Shown in pieces: positions 36,179 through 45,811 of a DNA stretch of 64,000 nucleotides. Below the pieces are notes generated by a model. That model saw only the letters and a program-made list of their open reading frames with translations, was not told where the DNA came from and did not search any database. The stretch is from Faucicola osloensis_D (GTDB taxonomy: Bacteria; Pseudomonadota; Gammaproteobacteria; Pseudomonadales; Moraxellaceae): NCBI GenBank assembly GCA_020041925.1, contig CP083409.1; one strand, written 5' to 3'. The translations under genes and the position numbers were made by a program. Within the stretch, counting starts at the first letter, position 1. Each line of letters starts with the position of its first letter.

Positions 36179-37261
36179 TCATACTGCTAAATTAAATGGC
36201 ATCACTTTCCAGTCTAGCGTTTGTCCCGCCATCAGCGGGGTCAAATCTTTACCGTCAAGATAAGGATAATGCTCGGGGACTTGCCATGCTTCACGCACCA
36301 AGGTGACTTTATCACTATTGATAGGTAAGCCATAAAATTTTGCCCCGTGAATACTGGTAAAGCCTTCTAGCTTGTCAAGTTTGCCCACGCTTTCAAAGGC
36401 CTGGGCATACAAGGGCAGCGCAATCGATGCGCTGTAACAGCCTGCACAACCGCAAGCATTTTCTTTGGTATGCGTCGCATGGGGCGCAGAGTCGGTACCA
36501 ATAAAGAATTTGGGATTACCACTGGTTGCCACATCAAGTAATACTTTTTGGTGACTTTGGCGTTTTAAAATCGGCAAGCAATAAAAATGTGGTTTAATGC
36601 CGCCCACCAGCAAGTGATTACGATTAAACAGTAAATGCTGCGGGGTAATCGTCGCTGCGACATTTTTGTCCTGTGACAACACAAAGTCAGCGGCATCACT
36701 GGTGGTGATGTGTTCAAAAACGATTTTTAGCTTTGGAAATTTATCAATGAGATTGACCATCACTTCATCAATAAAGCGTTTTTCACGGTCAAAAATATCA
36801 ATATGATGGTGCGTCACTTCACCATGAACCAACAGCGGCAAACCCAATGCCTCCATCTTGGCAAATACATCGGTGCAATGATTGATATGGCTCACCCCAT
36901 CCGCAGAATTGGTGGTCGCACCTGCAGGATATAACTTGACTGCTTTTACTACACCTGAAGCAACGGCAGCTTCGATGTCTTCTGCCGTCAGTGACTCGGT
37001 CAAATAAAGCGTCATCAATGGCTCAAATTGCTGGGATATACTGTCATTTGGCACTTGCGCCAAAATACGCTCACGATAAGCGATAGCATCAGCGGCTGTT
37101 TTGACGGGTGGCACCAAATTTGGCATACAAATGGCGCGGCGAAAATTGGCAGCAGCATGTGGCACCGTGGTGGCAAGCGCCTGCCCGTCCCGTAAATGAA
37201 TATGCCAGTCATCAGGTGCAGTAATAGTAAAAGTATTGATAGGTGCAGTCGCTGCGCTCAT
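36179..37261 (-). CDS. pyrC: Dihydroorotase
   Basis: PyrC catalyses the reversible cyclisation of carbamoyl-aspartate to dihydroorotate in pyrimidine synthesis. The 360-residue protein belongs to the E. coli-like class: the metal-binding HxH is in DDWHIHLRDG (about 16-25), the carboxylated Lys in VKLYPAG (near 110), and the catalytic Asp in IGTDSAPH (about 255-262). It is followed by rnt and preceded by the gene of unknown function at 37437-38993 on the same strand. Confidence 0.96.
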   Translation of the reverse strand: MSAATAPINTFTITAPDDWHIHLRDGQALATTVPHAAANFRRAICMPNLVPPVKTAADAIAYRERILAQVPNDSISQQFEPLMTLYLTESLTAEDIEAAVASGVVKAVKLYPAGATTNSADGVSHINHCTDVFAKMEALGLPLLVHGEVTHHHIDIFDREKRFIDEVMVNLIDKFPKLKIVFEHITTSDAADFVLSQDKNVAATITPQHLLFNRNHLLVGGIKPHFYCLPILKRQSHQKVLLDVATSGNPKFFIGTDSAPHATHTKENACGCAGCYSASIALPLYAQAFESVGKLDKLEGFTSIHGAKFYGLPINSDKVTLVREAWQVPEHYPYLDGKDLTPLMAGQTLDWKVMPFNLAV

Positions 37262-37436
37262 GATTTCCTCGAAAAGCTTTGAGAGTGCCTTAAAAAAACA
37301 ACGTCAAAAACCGATAATTGAAGCGTTGAAAAACTTGTGCATGATAGCAGTTTTAGGCAAAAAACGACATGAAAATATTTTCGAGCTAGTCAGACTCATA
37401 AACAATGTGTCAATTTATGTCGTTGTGCTAAACAAC

Positions 37437-38993
37437 TTAATTTGTATTGGATTTATTGCTAGGTTTTTTATCTGTTTTATTATTAGCCTTATCGTCGGGC
37501 TTTTTGACCGATTTTTTGTCAGGGGCGGTTTTTGATGATGGTGACTTGTCTTTTTCTTTTGGCGATTTTTCTTTTACCGCTTTGTCCTTAGTCGTAGATT
37601 CTTTGGTGGTACTAGAATTTTTTTCAGATTGTCCACTGTCGACTTTAGATGAGCTAGCTTTTTTCTTATGGTCTTGTTTAGCCTCATTCTTGTCATCGGC
37701 TTTGGCATCATCGTTGGTATTTTTTTTGCGGTCTTTTTTGCTTTCCGCTTTTTTGCTTTCCTCTTGTTTATCAGATTTTTTCATAGCTCGCGCTTTTTCA
37801 GCTTGCTCTGAATGCTTATTATCTTGTGATTTGTGATTATCTCGCGGTTTATTATTCTCTTGTAATTCAGAGATACCTGCTTTTTTGCCACGCTCAGTTA
37901 TTGTTATCGGATTAGTCATATCCGCTACAGAGGCGACTTTTACTATCGCCACATCGTGATAAACCGGGTGTACCACTGACATTTCTGCGGATGTTTGGGT
38001 GGCGGCAGGCTTATCTTTGACGCTCACCAACGCGCCTATTCCGCCAAAAGCGGCGACAGATAATACGGTGGCGGTCGCAATCCAATTTTTTTGTAACTTA
38101 TCTATCCAATGAGCGCGTTTGCGAACTTGCGGTTTGGCAAAAATACTGCTGGCTGTTTGTGCGTTTGTTGTCACCGCTTTATTTATTTGGCGATTAGCGT
38201 TTGAAATCACCTGTTGATTGAAGTAAGCCTGCGGGATGGTCATTGGTGCAATGTTAAAAAAATTGGACGCTTTATAAATAGTTATTTGTTGGACAATATG
38301 CTGTTGATAGACAGGCAAGTCCGCAATATTTTGAATTTTTGACCATGTTAATTGCTGTTGTTGTATTGCTTGAAAACTGACAGCGCGCCTAAAACCCACT
38401 GCATTTATCAGTCCTGTATCTTGTGGTGACAGGAAAAAAACCGGCTGCATCGCAAGCCACTCAGTAATCTGCGCTGAGTCTATGGTGTTTTGTAGCGAAC
38501 TTATCGTATCTGCCAAATTTATCACCACCAATGCAGTGATAGTCTGCCAAATAGTTAACAGGTTATCTAAGGGTAAATGGGTTTTTTCCAGTAGCACGCC
38601 GGCAATCATGGTTTTTTGGGTTTCATCATCAAACAACTGCTCAAAAATTGATACGCTTTTTTTAGACAGTTGTTTTAGGGTTACGAAGTTGATGCCGCTT
38701 TCAGTCAATTTTTTTGTAACTAAAGCAGTTAAAAATTCGGGGGTAAAACTATTTTTATCTGTTACCTGTGGCAAAGTTTGATGGATTAATGACGGATTTT
38801 GCTGAATTTTTGCCGATAACTGATACAGCATGACTTTTAACAGCTCAGGCACGACTTTTTTTAGATAACAAATTGATACGTGTGACCCATCTGCGACTAT
38901 CGGTAGCAATGGCGGCAGAGCGTTTACCCAAAAATGATATAACGATATATGGTCAATGATATTACAAGGCGTTGAAGGATTTTTTGACAGCAT
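37437..38993 (-). CDS. Unrecognised protein with one membrane helix and a highly charged C-terminal tail
   Basis: This 518-residue protein has a mostly helical N-terminal region of about 295 residues, a predicted membrane helix (about 301-323), and a tail from about 355 onward made almost only of Lys, Asp, Glu, Ser, Thr and Asn. The N-terminal part vaguely recalls DUF937/YidB-like proteins, but I would not assign it. With no signal peptide, the N-domain is probably cytoplasmic and the charged tail periplasmic. Base composition is AT-rich. It is upstream of pyrC on the same strand, 175 bp away, with no evident link. Confidence 0.7.
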   Translation of the reverse strand: MLSKNPSTPCNIIDHISLYHFWVNALPPLLPIVADGSHVSICYLKKVVPELLKVMLYQLSAKIQQNPSLIHQTLPQVTDKNSFTPEFLTALVTKKLTESGINFVTLKQLSKKSVSIFEQLFDDETQKTMIAGVLLEKTHLPLDNLLTIWQTITALVVINLADTISSLQNTIDSAQITEWLAMQPVFFLSPQDTGLINAVGFRRAVSFQAIQQQQLTWSKIQNIADLPVYQQHIVQQITIYKASNFFNIAPMTIPQAYFNQQVISNANRQINKAVTTNAQTASSIFAKPQVRKRAHWIDKLQKNWIATATVLSVAAFGGIGALVSVKDKPAATQTSAEMSVVHPVYHDVAIVKVASVADMTNPITITERGKKAGISELQENNKPRDNHKSQDNKHSEQAEKARAMKKSDKQEESKKAESKKDRKKNTNDDAKADDKNEAKQDHKKKASSSKVDSGQSEKNSSTTKESTTKDKAVKEKSPKEKDKSPSSKTAPDKKSVKKPDDKANNKTDKKPSNKSNTN

Positions 38994-39338
38994 ATTTTGT
39001 CACTTAATTTGCATTTTTTAGCATTGGGGTGGTTAGTGAGCTTTTAGCAATATCGTAGATGCAGGGCAACTTCTTTATACGCCCTCTAAAAAAATAGCGT
39101 TAAATTTAGAAATCTTGTTGATACCTTACCATTTCAATTCGATTAAATTCATCAAATTATGATTAGAATTTGTTGTAACTTTTGTGCAAACTTAGTAAAG
39201 TAGATAGCATCAAAAATTATATTTTAGCATCAATCACGTAACATTTTCTGCTCATCGAAAAATTGGTAATTTTTTCTGATTCTATTTATCTCTATCGATT
39301 TATTTAGCAGCCTTACTTACTTTCTCTAGGATAACTTT
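38994..39338. other. AT-rich divergent intergenic region
   Basis: These 345 bp separate the charged-tail gene (minus) from the Big-domain lipoprotein gene (plus). They are strongly AT-rich and contain small imperfect inverted repeats (about 39130-39175). No clear promoter, small gene or RNA was identified. Confidence 0.4.
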
Positions 39339-41624
39339 ATGGCTATCTCTACCAACCTAATCAAGTCCTTTCAACTTTCTGCATTAACGACCGCACTTGC
39401 CCTCGCTGGTTGTGGCGGTGGTGGCGGTAATGACACATTGCCCCCGCCTGTAAACAGCGGTGGTACTACTGATAGTACAGGCTCAACACCCACATCAGCT
39501 ATCAATATAAGTGCGATTTCCTTAGAAGGTGTGAATAGTTCTAGCTTTATTCCTAGTACAGGTGCAACTGCTAAAGTCAAAGTAACTGATGCCGCGGGTA
39601 AGGGCATATCTGGAGCTATTGTAGCTTTTTCGGCAAGTGGTGGTGTGAGTTTTAGTACTACTAATAGTTCAGTATTAACTGATACTGAAGGTAACGCTTC
39701 TATTTTTGTTAAACCTATAGATATAAACGATAATGGTACTTATACGCTGACAGCCACATCAACGTATAATAGCATCACTGCAACTAGCAAACCTTATGCC
39801 TTTTCATTACAAAAAACCAATCTAAAAATTACACAGTTAAAAACTGAAGTGCCTACTAATACTACACTAGAAGTTGGTGGCTCCACCAATGTTTCTTTAA
39901 TTGTGACTGATGAAAATGGTGTGTTGCAACCAAATACCACTGTTAACTTCACCAATAATTGTGGCACATTCACTGAAGATTCAGTAATGACCAATAGCGA
40001 AGGTGTAGCAACCACTACTTATTCTGCTATAAAGGCTGATGGTAGCCTATGTACAGACACGTCTGTTATTATCACTGCCTCAACTACTACAGGTGTTTCT
40101 GCCAATACTTCTATTAATTTGACTCCAATAGTAGGTAACTCTATCGCCTACACGACGACAGGAGCAGTGAATCTAGGCGCAAGTAATAGTGGTTCATCAA
40201 CATCAGGTCAAATCGAATTTACTGTGTATTCAAATGGTAAACCTGCCGCTAACCAAGATGTCATCATTACTAAAACCTATGCTCCACTCGATTTCAGTTT
40301 TGTTAAACTTGGCAATCAATCAGCACAAACAGTAAAAAGTGATAGTAAGGGTAAGGTTAATGTAACGCTTTATCCTGGTGCGTTGCCTGGACCTGTTGAG
40401 TTAAAAGCCACTTTAGCAACTAATTCGATTATCACTGCACTCTCTAAAGATGTTGCAGTTGCGACAGGGCGTGCTAGCCAAAACGGCATGAGTGTCTCTC
40501 TAACCAAAAATACTTTAGCATTTGGCGTGGACGGTGACACAACTGAGGTAACGGTACGCTTAGTTGATAGAGTTGGCAATGCAGTACCTGATGGTACGGT
40601 GGTAAGCTTTGTTTCTGAAGGTGGTAAAATTACACCTAATTGCTCAACCGTTGATGGTGCCTGTTCTGCTACATTTACTACTCAAAATCCACGTAGTGAT
40701 GGTAGATTGTCTGTTATAGCTTATGTTGAAGGTGATAAATCTTATATTGATAGCAATGGAAATAACAAATTCGATATTGGTGAGCCATTAAGTCACAATA
40801 TTGGCAGTTTCTATCGTGATGACAATGAAAATGGCGCTCATGATTTAGGTGAGTATGTTTATATTCGCCCAATTACGGGGTCGCCATTAGCTTGTGGCAC
40901 TTCTTCATTTGGTCAACCAAATTTAGTTACCCAAATTTTAAGTGTCAATCCCTTATCCACCGTCACACACCAGTGTGACAACCAATTAGAAACAGTATTA
41001 CGTTATCAGTTTATACTAGGTCTTGCAGGTAATGTACCTGTACCTGATGATAATTATCCAACTGATTCTACACCAGAGAACTTAACATACACCTTACCCG
41101 TCAATACAATCAATACGCCTATAAAGTATAATTTTGATATGTTTGGTAATAGTGCTAGAACAGTGTCTATGCCAGCAGGTACGACAATTAGTGTAAGTGC
41201 TGTTGATAAAACTACTTATAATCCTGAAATTATTGAGACTACGACAGGATCAACTCGCACCTTCTCAGTTTCAAAAGCTGAACCAAATAATACAGTTACA
41301 GTCAAAGTTGGTAATTTTGCGCCTAATACTGTAATGGCAGATAAATTAGGGAATGCAAATATTACTACAAATATTCCAAAGGAAAATACTGAAACCCCTT
41401 CAATTGTAGATACTAACGTAACTTGTAAAGCTGAGTTTACTGCGGGTGTTTTAACTGTGCCTAATATAATGAATCTAAGTTTAGCTAATGGTAAAATAAT
41501 CGATCCGCGTGTTAACTACACTATAACTTATGAAGATTGCCGAGCAGGAGATCAAATTAAAGTGACAACAAATGCGCCTTCACCTGCTGCAAACACCTTA
41601 ACTAGAACCATATATGTACAATAA
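39339..41624 (+). CDS. Surface lipoprotein with tandem Ig-like (Big/invasin type) domains
   Basis: The 761-residue protein has a lipobox LAGC at 22-25 followed by a Gly run. About four Ig-like repeats of the Big_1/invasin type follow (about 55-160, 165-265, 275-375 and 380-465), each with a VTDxxGxxxxxxxVxF-like strand pair and a TDxxGxA turn. Two D-N-N-rich loops (DSNGNNKFDIGE near 470 and DDNENGAHDLGE near 493) resemble calcium-binding turns. The C-terminal about 200 residues form an unrecognised domain with paired cysteines. It may be an adhesin or surface scaffold. Codon use is more AT-rich than in neighbours, suggesting transfer or relaxed composition. Confidence 0.78.
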   Translation: MAISTNLIKSFQLSALTTALALAGCGGGGGNDTLPPPVNSGGTTDSTGSTPTSAINISAISLEGVNSSSFIPSTGATAKVKVTDAAGKGISGAIVAFSASGGVSFSTTNSSVLTDTEGNASIFVKPIDINDNGTYTLTATSTYNSITATSKPYAFSLQKTNLKITQLKTEVPTNTTLEVGGSTNVSLIVTDENGVLQPNTTVNFTNNCGTFTEDSVMTNSEGVATTTYSAIKADGSLCTDTSVIITASTTTGVSANTSINLTPIVGNSIAYTTTGAVNLGASNSGSSTSGQIEFTVYSNGKPAANQDVIITKTYAPLDFSFVKLGNQSAQTVKSDSKGKVNVTLYPGALPGPVELKATLATNSIITALSKDVAVATGRASQNGMSVSLTKNTLAFGVDGDTTEVTVRLVDRVGNAVPDGTVVSFVSEGGKITPNCSTVDGACSATFTTQNPRSDGRLSVIAYVEGDKSYIDSNGNNKFDIGEPLSHNIGSFYRDDNENGAHDLGEYVYIRPITGSPLACGTSSFGQPNLVTQILSVNPLSTVTHQCDNQLETVLRYQFILGLAGNVPVPDDNYPTDSTPENLTYTLPVNTINTPIKYNFDMFGNSARTVSMPAGTTISVSAVDKTTYNPEIIETTTGSTRTFSVSKAEPNNTVTVKVGNFAPNTVMADKLGNANITTNIPKENTETPSIVDTNVTCKAEFTAGVLTVPNIMNLSLANGKIIDPRVNYTITYEDCRAGDQIKVTTNAPSPAANTLTRTIYVQ

Positions 41625-41638
41625 TTTTTTAAATCATT

Positions 41639-41675
41639 AACAAAAACCCCTTACACAATGTAAGGGGTTTTTGTT
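41639..41675. terminator. Bidirectional terminator between the Big-domain gene and ruvB
   Basis: A perfect stem of at least 14 bp (CAAAAACCCCTTAC and its complement) with a 5-nt loop lies between convergent genes. Confidence 0.9.
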
Positions 41676-41698
41676 TGTCACTACAAAAATTCAAAAAA

Positions 41699-42682
41699 CT
41701 AAGTCAACATCCGCCCCCGTGCGGTGCGTACGATATAACCTTGCTGAATCAAATACGGCTCAATCACATCTTCAAGCGTGCCTCTATCTTCAGCGAGTGC
41801 GGCTGCAATCGACTCAACCCCCGCAGGACCGCCATTAAAACGCTCCTCTAGCATCTCAAGATAACGTCTATCAAGATTATCAAGCCCGCGTTTATCAACT
41901 GCGAGCATATCGAGTGCGCTATGCGCAATTTCAGCGGTGACGGTGCCATCGCCTTTAACTTGGGCATAGTCGCGTACGCGGCGTAGCAACCGATTAGCAA
42001 TACGCGGGGTACCGCGCGAACGTCTAGCGACTTCGACTGCCCCTTCTTTGGTCATAGGCACGTTAAGCAATCCAGCCGATCTTGTAACAATGGTCGTTAA
42101 GTCCTCCACATTATAAAACTCTAATCGCTGTACAATACCAAAACGGTCCCGCAGTGGCGAGGTCAACAAACCTGCTCGGGTGGTCGCAGCCACCAAAGTA
42201 AAAGGCGGCAAATCAAGCTTTATGGAGCGTGCAGCAGGTCCTTCGCCAATCATAATATCAAGCTGAAAATCTTCCATCGCAGGATACAAGATTTCTTCAA
42301 TCATCGGGCTTAAACGGTGAATCTCATCAATGAACAGCACATCACCAGGCTCTAGATTGGTTAGCATCGCTGCCAAATCACCCGCGCGTTCAAGCACAGG
42401 GCCAGACGTTGAGCGCAGATTACCGCCCATCTCACGGGCGATAATGTTGGCGAGTGTAGTTTTACCCAGTCCAGGCGGTCCAAATATTAATGTATGGTCG
42501 AGCGCTTCTTTTCTCGATAACGCCGCGTTAATAAACACGCCCATTTGTTCTTTAACCACAGGCTGACCGATATATTCAGCGAGTAAGGCTGGACGGATAT
42601 TATTGTCATTTTGGTCTTCTGAGCGCCCCATCGGACTAATCAGACGTTGCTGCGAATTGGCACTTGAAAAAGGTGGAATCAT
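41699..42682 (-). CDS. ruvB: Holliday junction branch migration ATPase RuvB
   Basis: RuvB is the hexameric motor that drives branch migration with RuvA. The 327-residue AAA+ protein has Walker A (GPPGLGKTT, 68-76), Walker B (LFIDEIHR, about 116-123), the sensor region with ATTRAGLL, the arginine-finger segment RSRGTPRIANRLLRR, and a winged-helix C-domain ending TARGRM. ruvA is not next to it and ruvC is at 30.8 kb, so the usual ruvABC cluster is dispersed. Confidence 0.97.
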   Translation of the reverse strand: MIPPFSSANSQQRLISPMGRSEDQNDNNIRPALLAEYIGQPVVKEQMGVFINAALSRKEALDHTLIFGPPGLGKTTLANIIAREMGGNLRSTSGPVLERAGDLAAMLTNLEPGDVLFIDEIHRLSPMIEEILYPAMEDFQLDIMIGEGPAARSIKLDLPPFTLVAATTRAGLLTSPLRDRFGIVQRLEFYNVEDLTTIVTRSAGLLNVPMTKEGAVEVARRSRGTPRIANRLLRRVRDYAQVKGDGTVTAEIAHSALDMLAVDKRGLDNLDRRYLEMLEERFNGGPAGVESIAAALAEDRGTLEDVIEPYLIQQGYIVRTARGRMLT

Positions 42683-42776
42683 AAGTATTTGACACTAGTT
42701 GCAAGTTTTAACAGGAATAATAGCACTGGCAAATCTTGACAGTGCTAGGGGATGTACAGAGAAAAAGTAAAAAAAT

Positions 42777-43238
42777 TTAGGGCAACACACGCTGCAATGT
42801 CATATCACATCGGGTGCCTTTACTATCCTTGCACCACTGCATTTGCTCACCTTGTTGTTTGACATAAGCAACCAAAATATCGCCGGTCTGGTCAACGCGA
42901 TTGCCAGAACAATCTGTGGCATTGTTATCATATTGGGTCTGAATCGCTAGTGCAGGTAAGCCATCGCCTGTGTCGGCGTACAAATATTTGCCGTACGTAA
43001 ATTCCTGACCGCTTGAACCGATAAATTGCTGATCGCGCCCAAAATTATACCGCTCTTGGCAACTTGGCTGCGCAGCGTCGGTTTTATCAAGTCGCAGCTG
43101 CCACTGTCCTGCGATATTTGGCAAAATATGAGTCGACACTTGCGCCACTTGCTGTTGGGTTTTGCTATCATCGGGCAACGTACCCCCCATGGCTAAACTG
43201 GTTAAAATGCCTACCAACGAAATATTCATCAAGTCCAT
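42777..43238 (-). CDS. Small exported protein of unknown function
   Basis: This 153-residue protein begins with a weak signal-peptide-like segment (MDLMNISLVGILTSLAMGG). The mature part, starting near NIAGQWQLRL, holds four cysteines and a strand-rich pattern reminiscent of small beta-barrel inhibitors or lipocalin-like proteins; the family is not identified. An AAGGAAT Shine-Dalgarno supports the start at 43238, with Met4 possible. It is upstream of ruvB on the same strand by about 95 bp, without an obvious link. Confidence 0.6.
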   Translation of the reverse strand: MDLMNISLVGILTSLAMGGTLPDDSKTQQQVAQVSTHILPNIAGQWQLRLDKTDAAQPSCQERYNFGRDQQFIGSSGQEFTYGKYLYADTGDGLPALAIQTQYDNNATDCSGNRVDQTGDILVAYVKQQGEQMQWCKDSKGTRCDMTLQRVLP

Positions 43239-43689
43239 CGTTATTTTATTCCTTTTATTATGCCATCTTTATAAGGTAACAACCCAACTCATCTACCAGT
43301 TCTCAATCAGCCAATTTTTACTCAGCGATGTTAGCACTGACGTTTATAGTAACTTTTAACAACTTTTAATAACAACTTTTGGTATTTGGGGTTAATATTC
43401 AAAGATATTCAAAATTTTAAAGGCTAAATTATTCTGCTTTTAATGGGGTCAGCGCGCAAAAATTTAACCCAGAACCACAAAAATTATTTAAGCACTTTAG
43501 TTAAACATTTTAACTTTATTTGACTACTTAAAGTTTCATGTTCATCAATGGCTTTAATCATACTTGCTTTTGGCTTTATTTGCTATAACACAATAATCCG
43601 CATAATGCAGTATTGTCAAAACATCAGGCGTTCATAAAATCTGTGCAAATTTGCTTGTCAAAAAGTTAAAAACCCAGCATAATAACCGA
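43239..43689. other. AT-rich region upstream of the glycine riboswitch
   Basis: These about 450 bp hold short AACTTTTAA near-repeats (about 43345-43380) and presumably the promoter of the gcvT transcript. No small gene was seen. Confidence 0.4.
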
Positions 43690-43975
43690 AGATTTCAGGA
43701 GAGAATGTTGTTTTGTTTTTCATCAAATTATGAAATACCAAAACCATCACCGAAGGCGTAAAGACCCTATAATCGCTCAGGTAAAAGGACTGGAATCGTA
43801 ATTTTTGGCAGTGGCGTATGCACTGCATCAAAATATAACAAATCTGGAGAGTGTATTGCTTTGCAATACCACCGAAGGGGAAAAGATTGACTTGTCTATC
43901 TGTACTATAAGAAGTAAGAAGCTGACAAGTCGATTGAAAATCTCAGGTAATAGGACAGATAGGGCTGATAGCTAC
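43690..43975 (+). ncRNA. Tandem glycine riboswitch (two aptamers) of gcvT
   Basis: Two glycine aptamers are recognisable. Aptamer 1 (about 43697-43797) has GGAGAGA, the core ACCGAAGGCGTAAA, and the 3' CGCTCAGGTAAAAGGAC. Aptamer 2 (about 43844-43972) has GGAGAG, ACCGAAGGGGAAAA, a long P3 hairpin (GACTTGTC / GACAAGTC), and TCTCAGGTAATAGGACAG. The order and the short linker match the cooperative tandem class, which switches gcv genes on when glycine is high. Confidence 0.92.
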
Positions 43976-44016
43976 CGACATAAAGTTGGATTAGTTTTAC
44001 TGCTCTATTGATGTGC

Positions 44017-44058
44017 GATGTTTGGCTTTAGCGTTTTATCCGACGCTATTAAAACATC
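44017..44058 (+). promoter_or_regulatory. Hairpin between the riboswitch and gcvT, possible expression platform
   Basis: GATGTTT (44017-44023) pairs with AAACATC (44052-44058), and inside it TAGCG (44029-44033) pairs with CGCTA (44044-44048). There is no T tract, and the gcvT Shine-Dalgarno lies about 25 nt beyond it, so the mode of control is not clear. Confidence 0.4.
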
Positions 44059-44095
44059 AAACCGTTATTTGATTTTACCCACTCAAGGATTTGCC

Positions 44096-45229
44096 ATGTC
44101 AGCCACAGACAAGCCTTTAAACCGCACCCCTTTTTATCAATCCCATATCGATAGCAACGGCAAAATCGTTGACTTCTCTGGTTGGGAATTGCCTATCCAT
44201 TATGGCTCACAGATTCAAGAGCATGACGTCGTGCGTACGGATGCGGGCATGTTTGACGTGTCACATATGGTCGTGACTGACATCGCCGGCAAAGACGCCA
44301 AAGCTTGGCTGCAAAAACTGCTCGCCAATGATGTCGCCAAACTCAAATTTGTCGGTAAAGCGCTTTACTCTGCCATGCTAAACGAAAACGGCGGTGTGAT
44401 TGATGACTTAATCGTTTACCGAATGAACGATGCAGAGACCGAGTATCGTATCGTCTCAAATGCTGCCACCCGTGATAAAGATTTGGCACAGTTTGACAAA
44501 GTCGCCAAAGACTTTGCTGTCACCATTACCGAGCGCCCAGAACTTGCTATGCTTGCGGTGCAAGGCCCCAATGCTCTGCAGAAACTGAGCCAAGCCAAAC
44601 CAAATTGGGCAGATAGCCTAGCTACCTTAAAACCATTTGTGGGCAAAGATTTGACCGACATTGAAGGCGCAGATTGGTTTGTGGCGCGTACCGGTTATAC
44701 GGGTGAAGACGGCGTTGAAGTCATTTTACCACAAGCGCAAGCCTCAGCATTCTTTACCTTACTTAAAGACCATGGCATCGCCCCAGCAGGCTTAGGTGCC
44801 CGTGATACATTACGTCTTGAAGCGGGTATGAATTTGTATGGTCATGAGATGGATGAATCCATCAATCCGTATGAATGTGGTATGGCGTGGACATTAGCGG
44901 TAAAAGACGATCGGGATTTCGTGGGTCGTCAAGCCATGCAAGCCAAACAAGACCAAGCGATTGCTGAGGGTAATGACGTCATGCAAGTAGGCTTAGTGCT
45001 AGAGTCACGTGGGGTACTGCGTGAAGGCATGACGGTCACGCTAGACAATGGCAAAACTGGGGTAATCACTAGCGGCACTTTTAGCCCAAGCCTAAAACAA
45101 TCGATTGCGATTGCCCGTATTCCAAAGACGACAGATACGGCAGCCACGGTTGATTTGCGGGGCACACCGACGCCAGTACGTATCATTTCGTTACCGTTTG
45201 TTAGAAATGGCAACAAACAATTCAACTAG
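44096..45229 (+). CDS. gcvT: Glycine cleavage system T protein (aminomethyltransferase)
   Basis: GcvT transfers the methylene group from lipoylated GcvH to tetrahydrofolate, releasing ammonia. I chose the ATG at 44096 (377 residues), which follows AAGGAT at good spacing and begins MSATDKPLNRTPFYQSH; the upstream frame runs into the leader hairpin. The family blocks GGVIDDLIVYRM (about 100-111), GYTGEDGVEV, GLGARDTLRLEAGMNLYGHEM split near 240-260, and the folate-binding C-domain are present. It is the first gene under the glycine riboswitch. Confidence 0.97.
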   Translation: MSATDKPLNRTPFYQSHIDSNGKIVDFSGWELPIHYGSQIQEHDVVRTDAGMFDVSHMVVTDIAGKDAKAWLQKLLANDVAKLKFVGKALYSAMLNENGGVIDDLIVYRMNDAETEYRIVSNAATRDKDLAQFDKVAKDFAVTITERPELAMLAVQGPNALQKLSQAKPNWADSLATLKPFVGKDLTDIEGADWFVARTGYTGEDGVEVILPQAQASAFFTLLKDHGIAPAGLGARDTLRLEAGMNLYGHEMDESINPYECGMAWTLAVKDDRDFVGRQAMQAKQDQAIAEGNDVMQVGLVLESRGVLREGMTVTLDNGKTGVITSGTFSPSLKQSIAIARIPKTTDTAATVDLRGTPTPVRIISLPFVRNGNKQFN

Positions 45230-45342
45230 GATTTTATCGTGTTATGATGGATTTAACGCTTATTAATGAACAACATTCAAATAATTAGTCAGCGTAATTT
45301 GAAACACTCATAATAAATTCATCATACTTAGAAGGTAAAATC

Positions 45343-45729
45343 ATGAAAAAATTACTGTTTGTTGTACCGTTTTTGGCAAGTTTGGCGGCCTGTACCTCAA
45401 CCCAAGTTGCACAGCCCAGTCCGTCACAAGTGTTGGCAGTTCAAGCAAATTCACAAACCTTTAAATGTGACAACAACACTGAAGTTGTGGCATTCTACGG
45501 TCAAGAAAACGGCAGCAATGTCGCAAATTTAAAAATCACCTCGCCAATGCTCGGTCTAAACCAAGCGGCGATGGTGTTAAAACAAGATGTCTCAGGTTCG
45601 GGTAACCGCTATACCTTGTCAAATGCCACCAAAACTACCATGTATGATTGGGGCGTTAAGGGTGCAGAAGGTGCGTTAACCGTGACTTCACAAGGTCGTG
45701 ATTATAACTTTGTGTGTAATGCTATTTAA
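45343..45729 (+). CDS. MliC-like lipoprotein
   Basis: This 128-residue lipoprotein has the lipobox LAAC at 14-17. The mature domain has a Cys near each end (Cys42 in FKCDNN and Cys125 in YNFVCNAI) enclosing a beta-rich, YxWxxKGxEGxLT-like pattern. That recalls MliC/PliC inhibitors of C-type lysozyme. This assignment is moderate only. It lies between gcvT and gcvH on the same strand with 113 bp upstream and a terminator after it. Confidence 0.7.
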   Translation: MKKLLFVVPFLASLAACTSTQVAQPSPSQVLAVQANSQTFKCDNNTEVVAFYGQENGSNVANLKITSPMLGLNQAAMVLKQDVSGSGNRYTLSNATKTTMYDWGVKGAEGALTVTSQGRDYNFVCNAI

Positions 45730-45776
45730 TTCGATTCACTTGTTGAATGGGTTAAACTGCTAAGTTGGTTTTTAAG

Positions 45777-45811
45777 TTTGGTCGATATATATTGTATCGA
45801 CCAAATTTTTG
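45777..45811 (+). terminator. Intrinsic terminator after the MliC-like gene
   Basis: An 11-bp perfect stem (TTTGGTCGATA and its complement) with a 7-nt loop and T5. It separates gcvT from gcvH, so gcvH probably has its own promoter. Confidence 0.8.

Noticed and set aside
43805..44011. 68-codon plus-strand frame before gcvT
   Set aside because: It overlaps the second glycine aptamer, whose RNA motifs explain the sequence; it has no Shine-Dalgarno.
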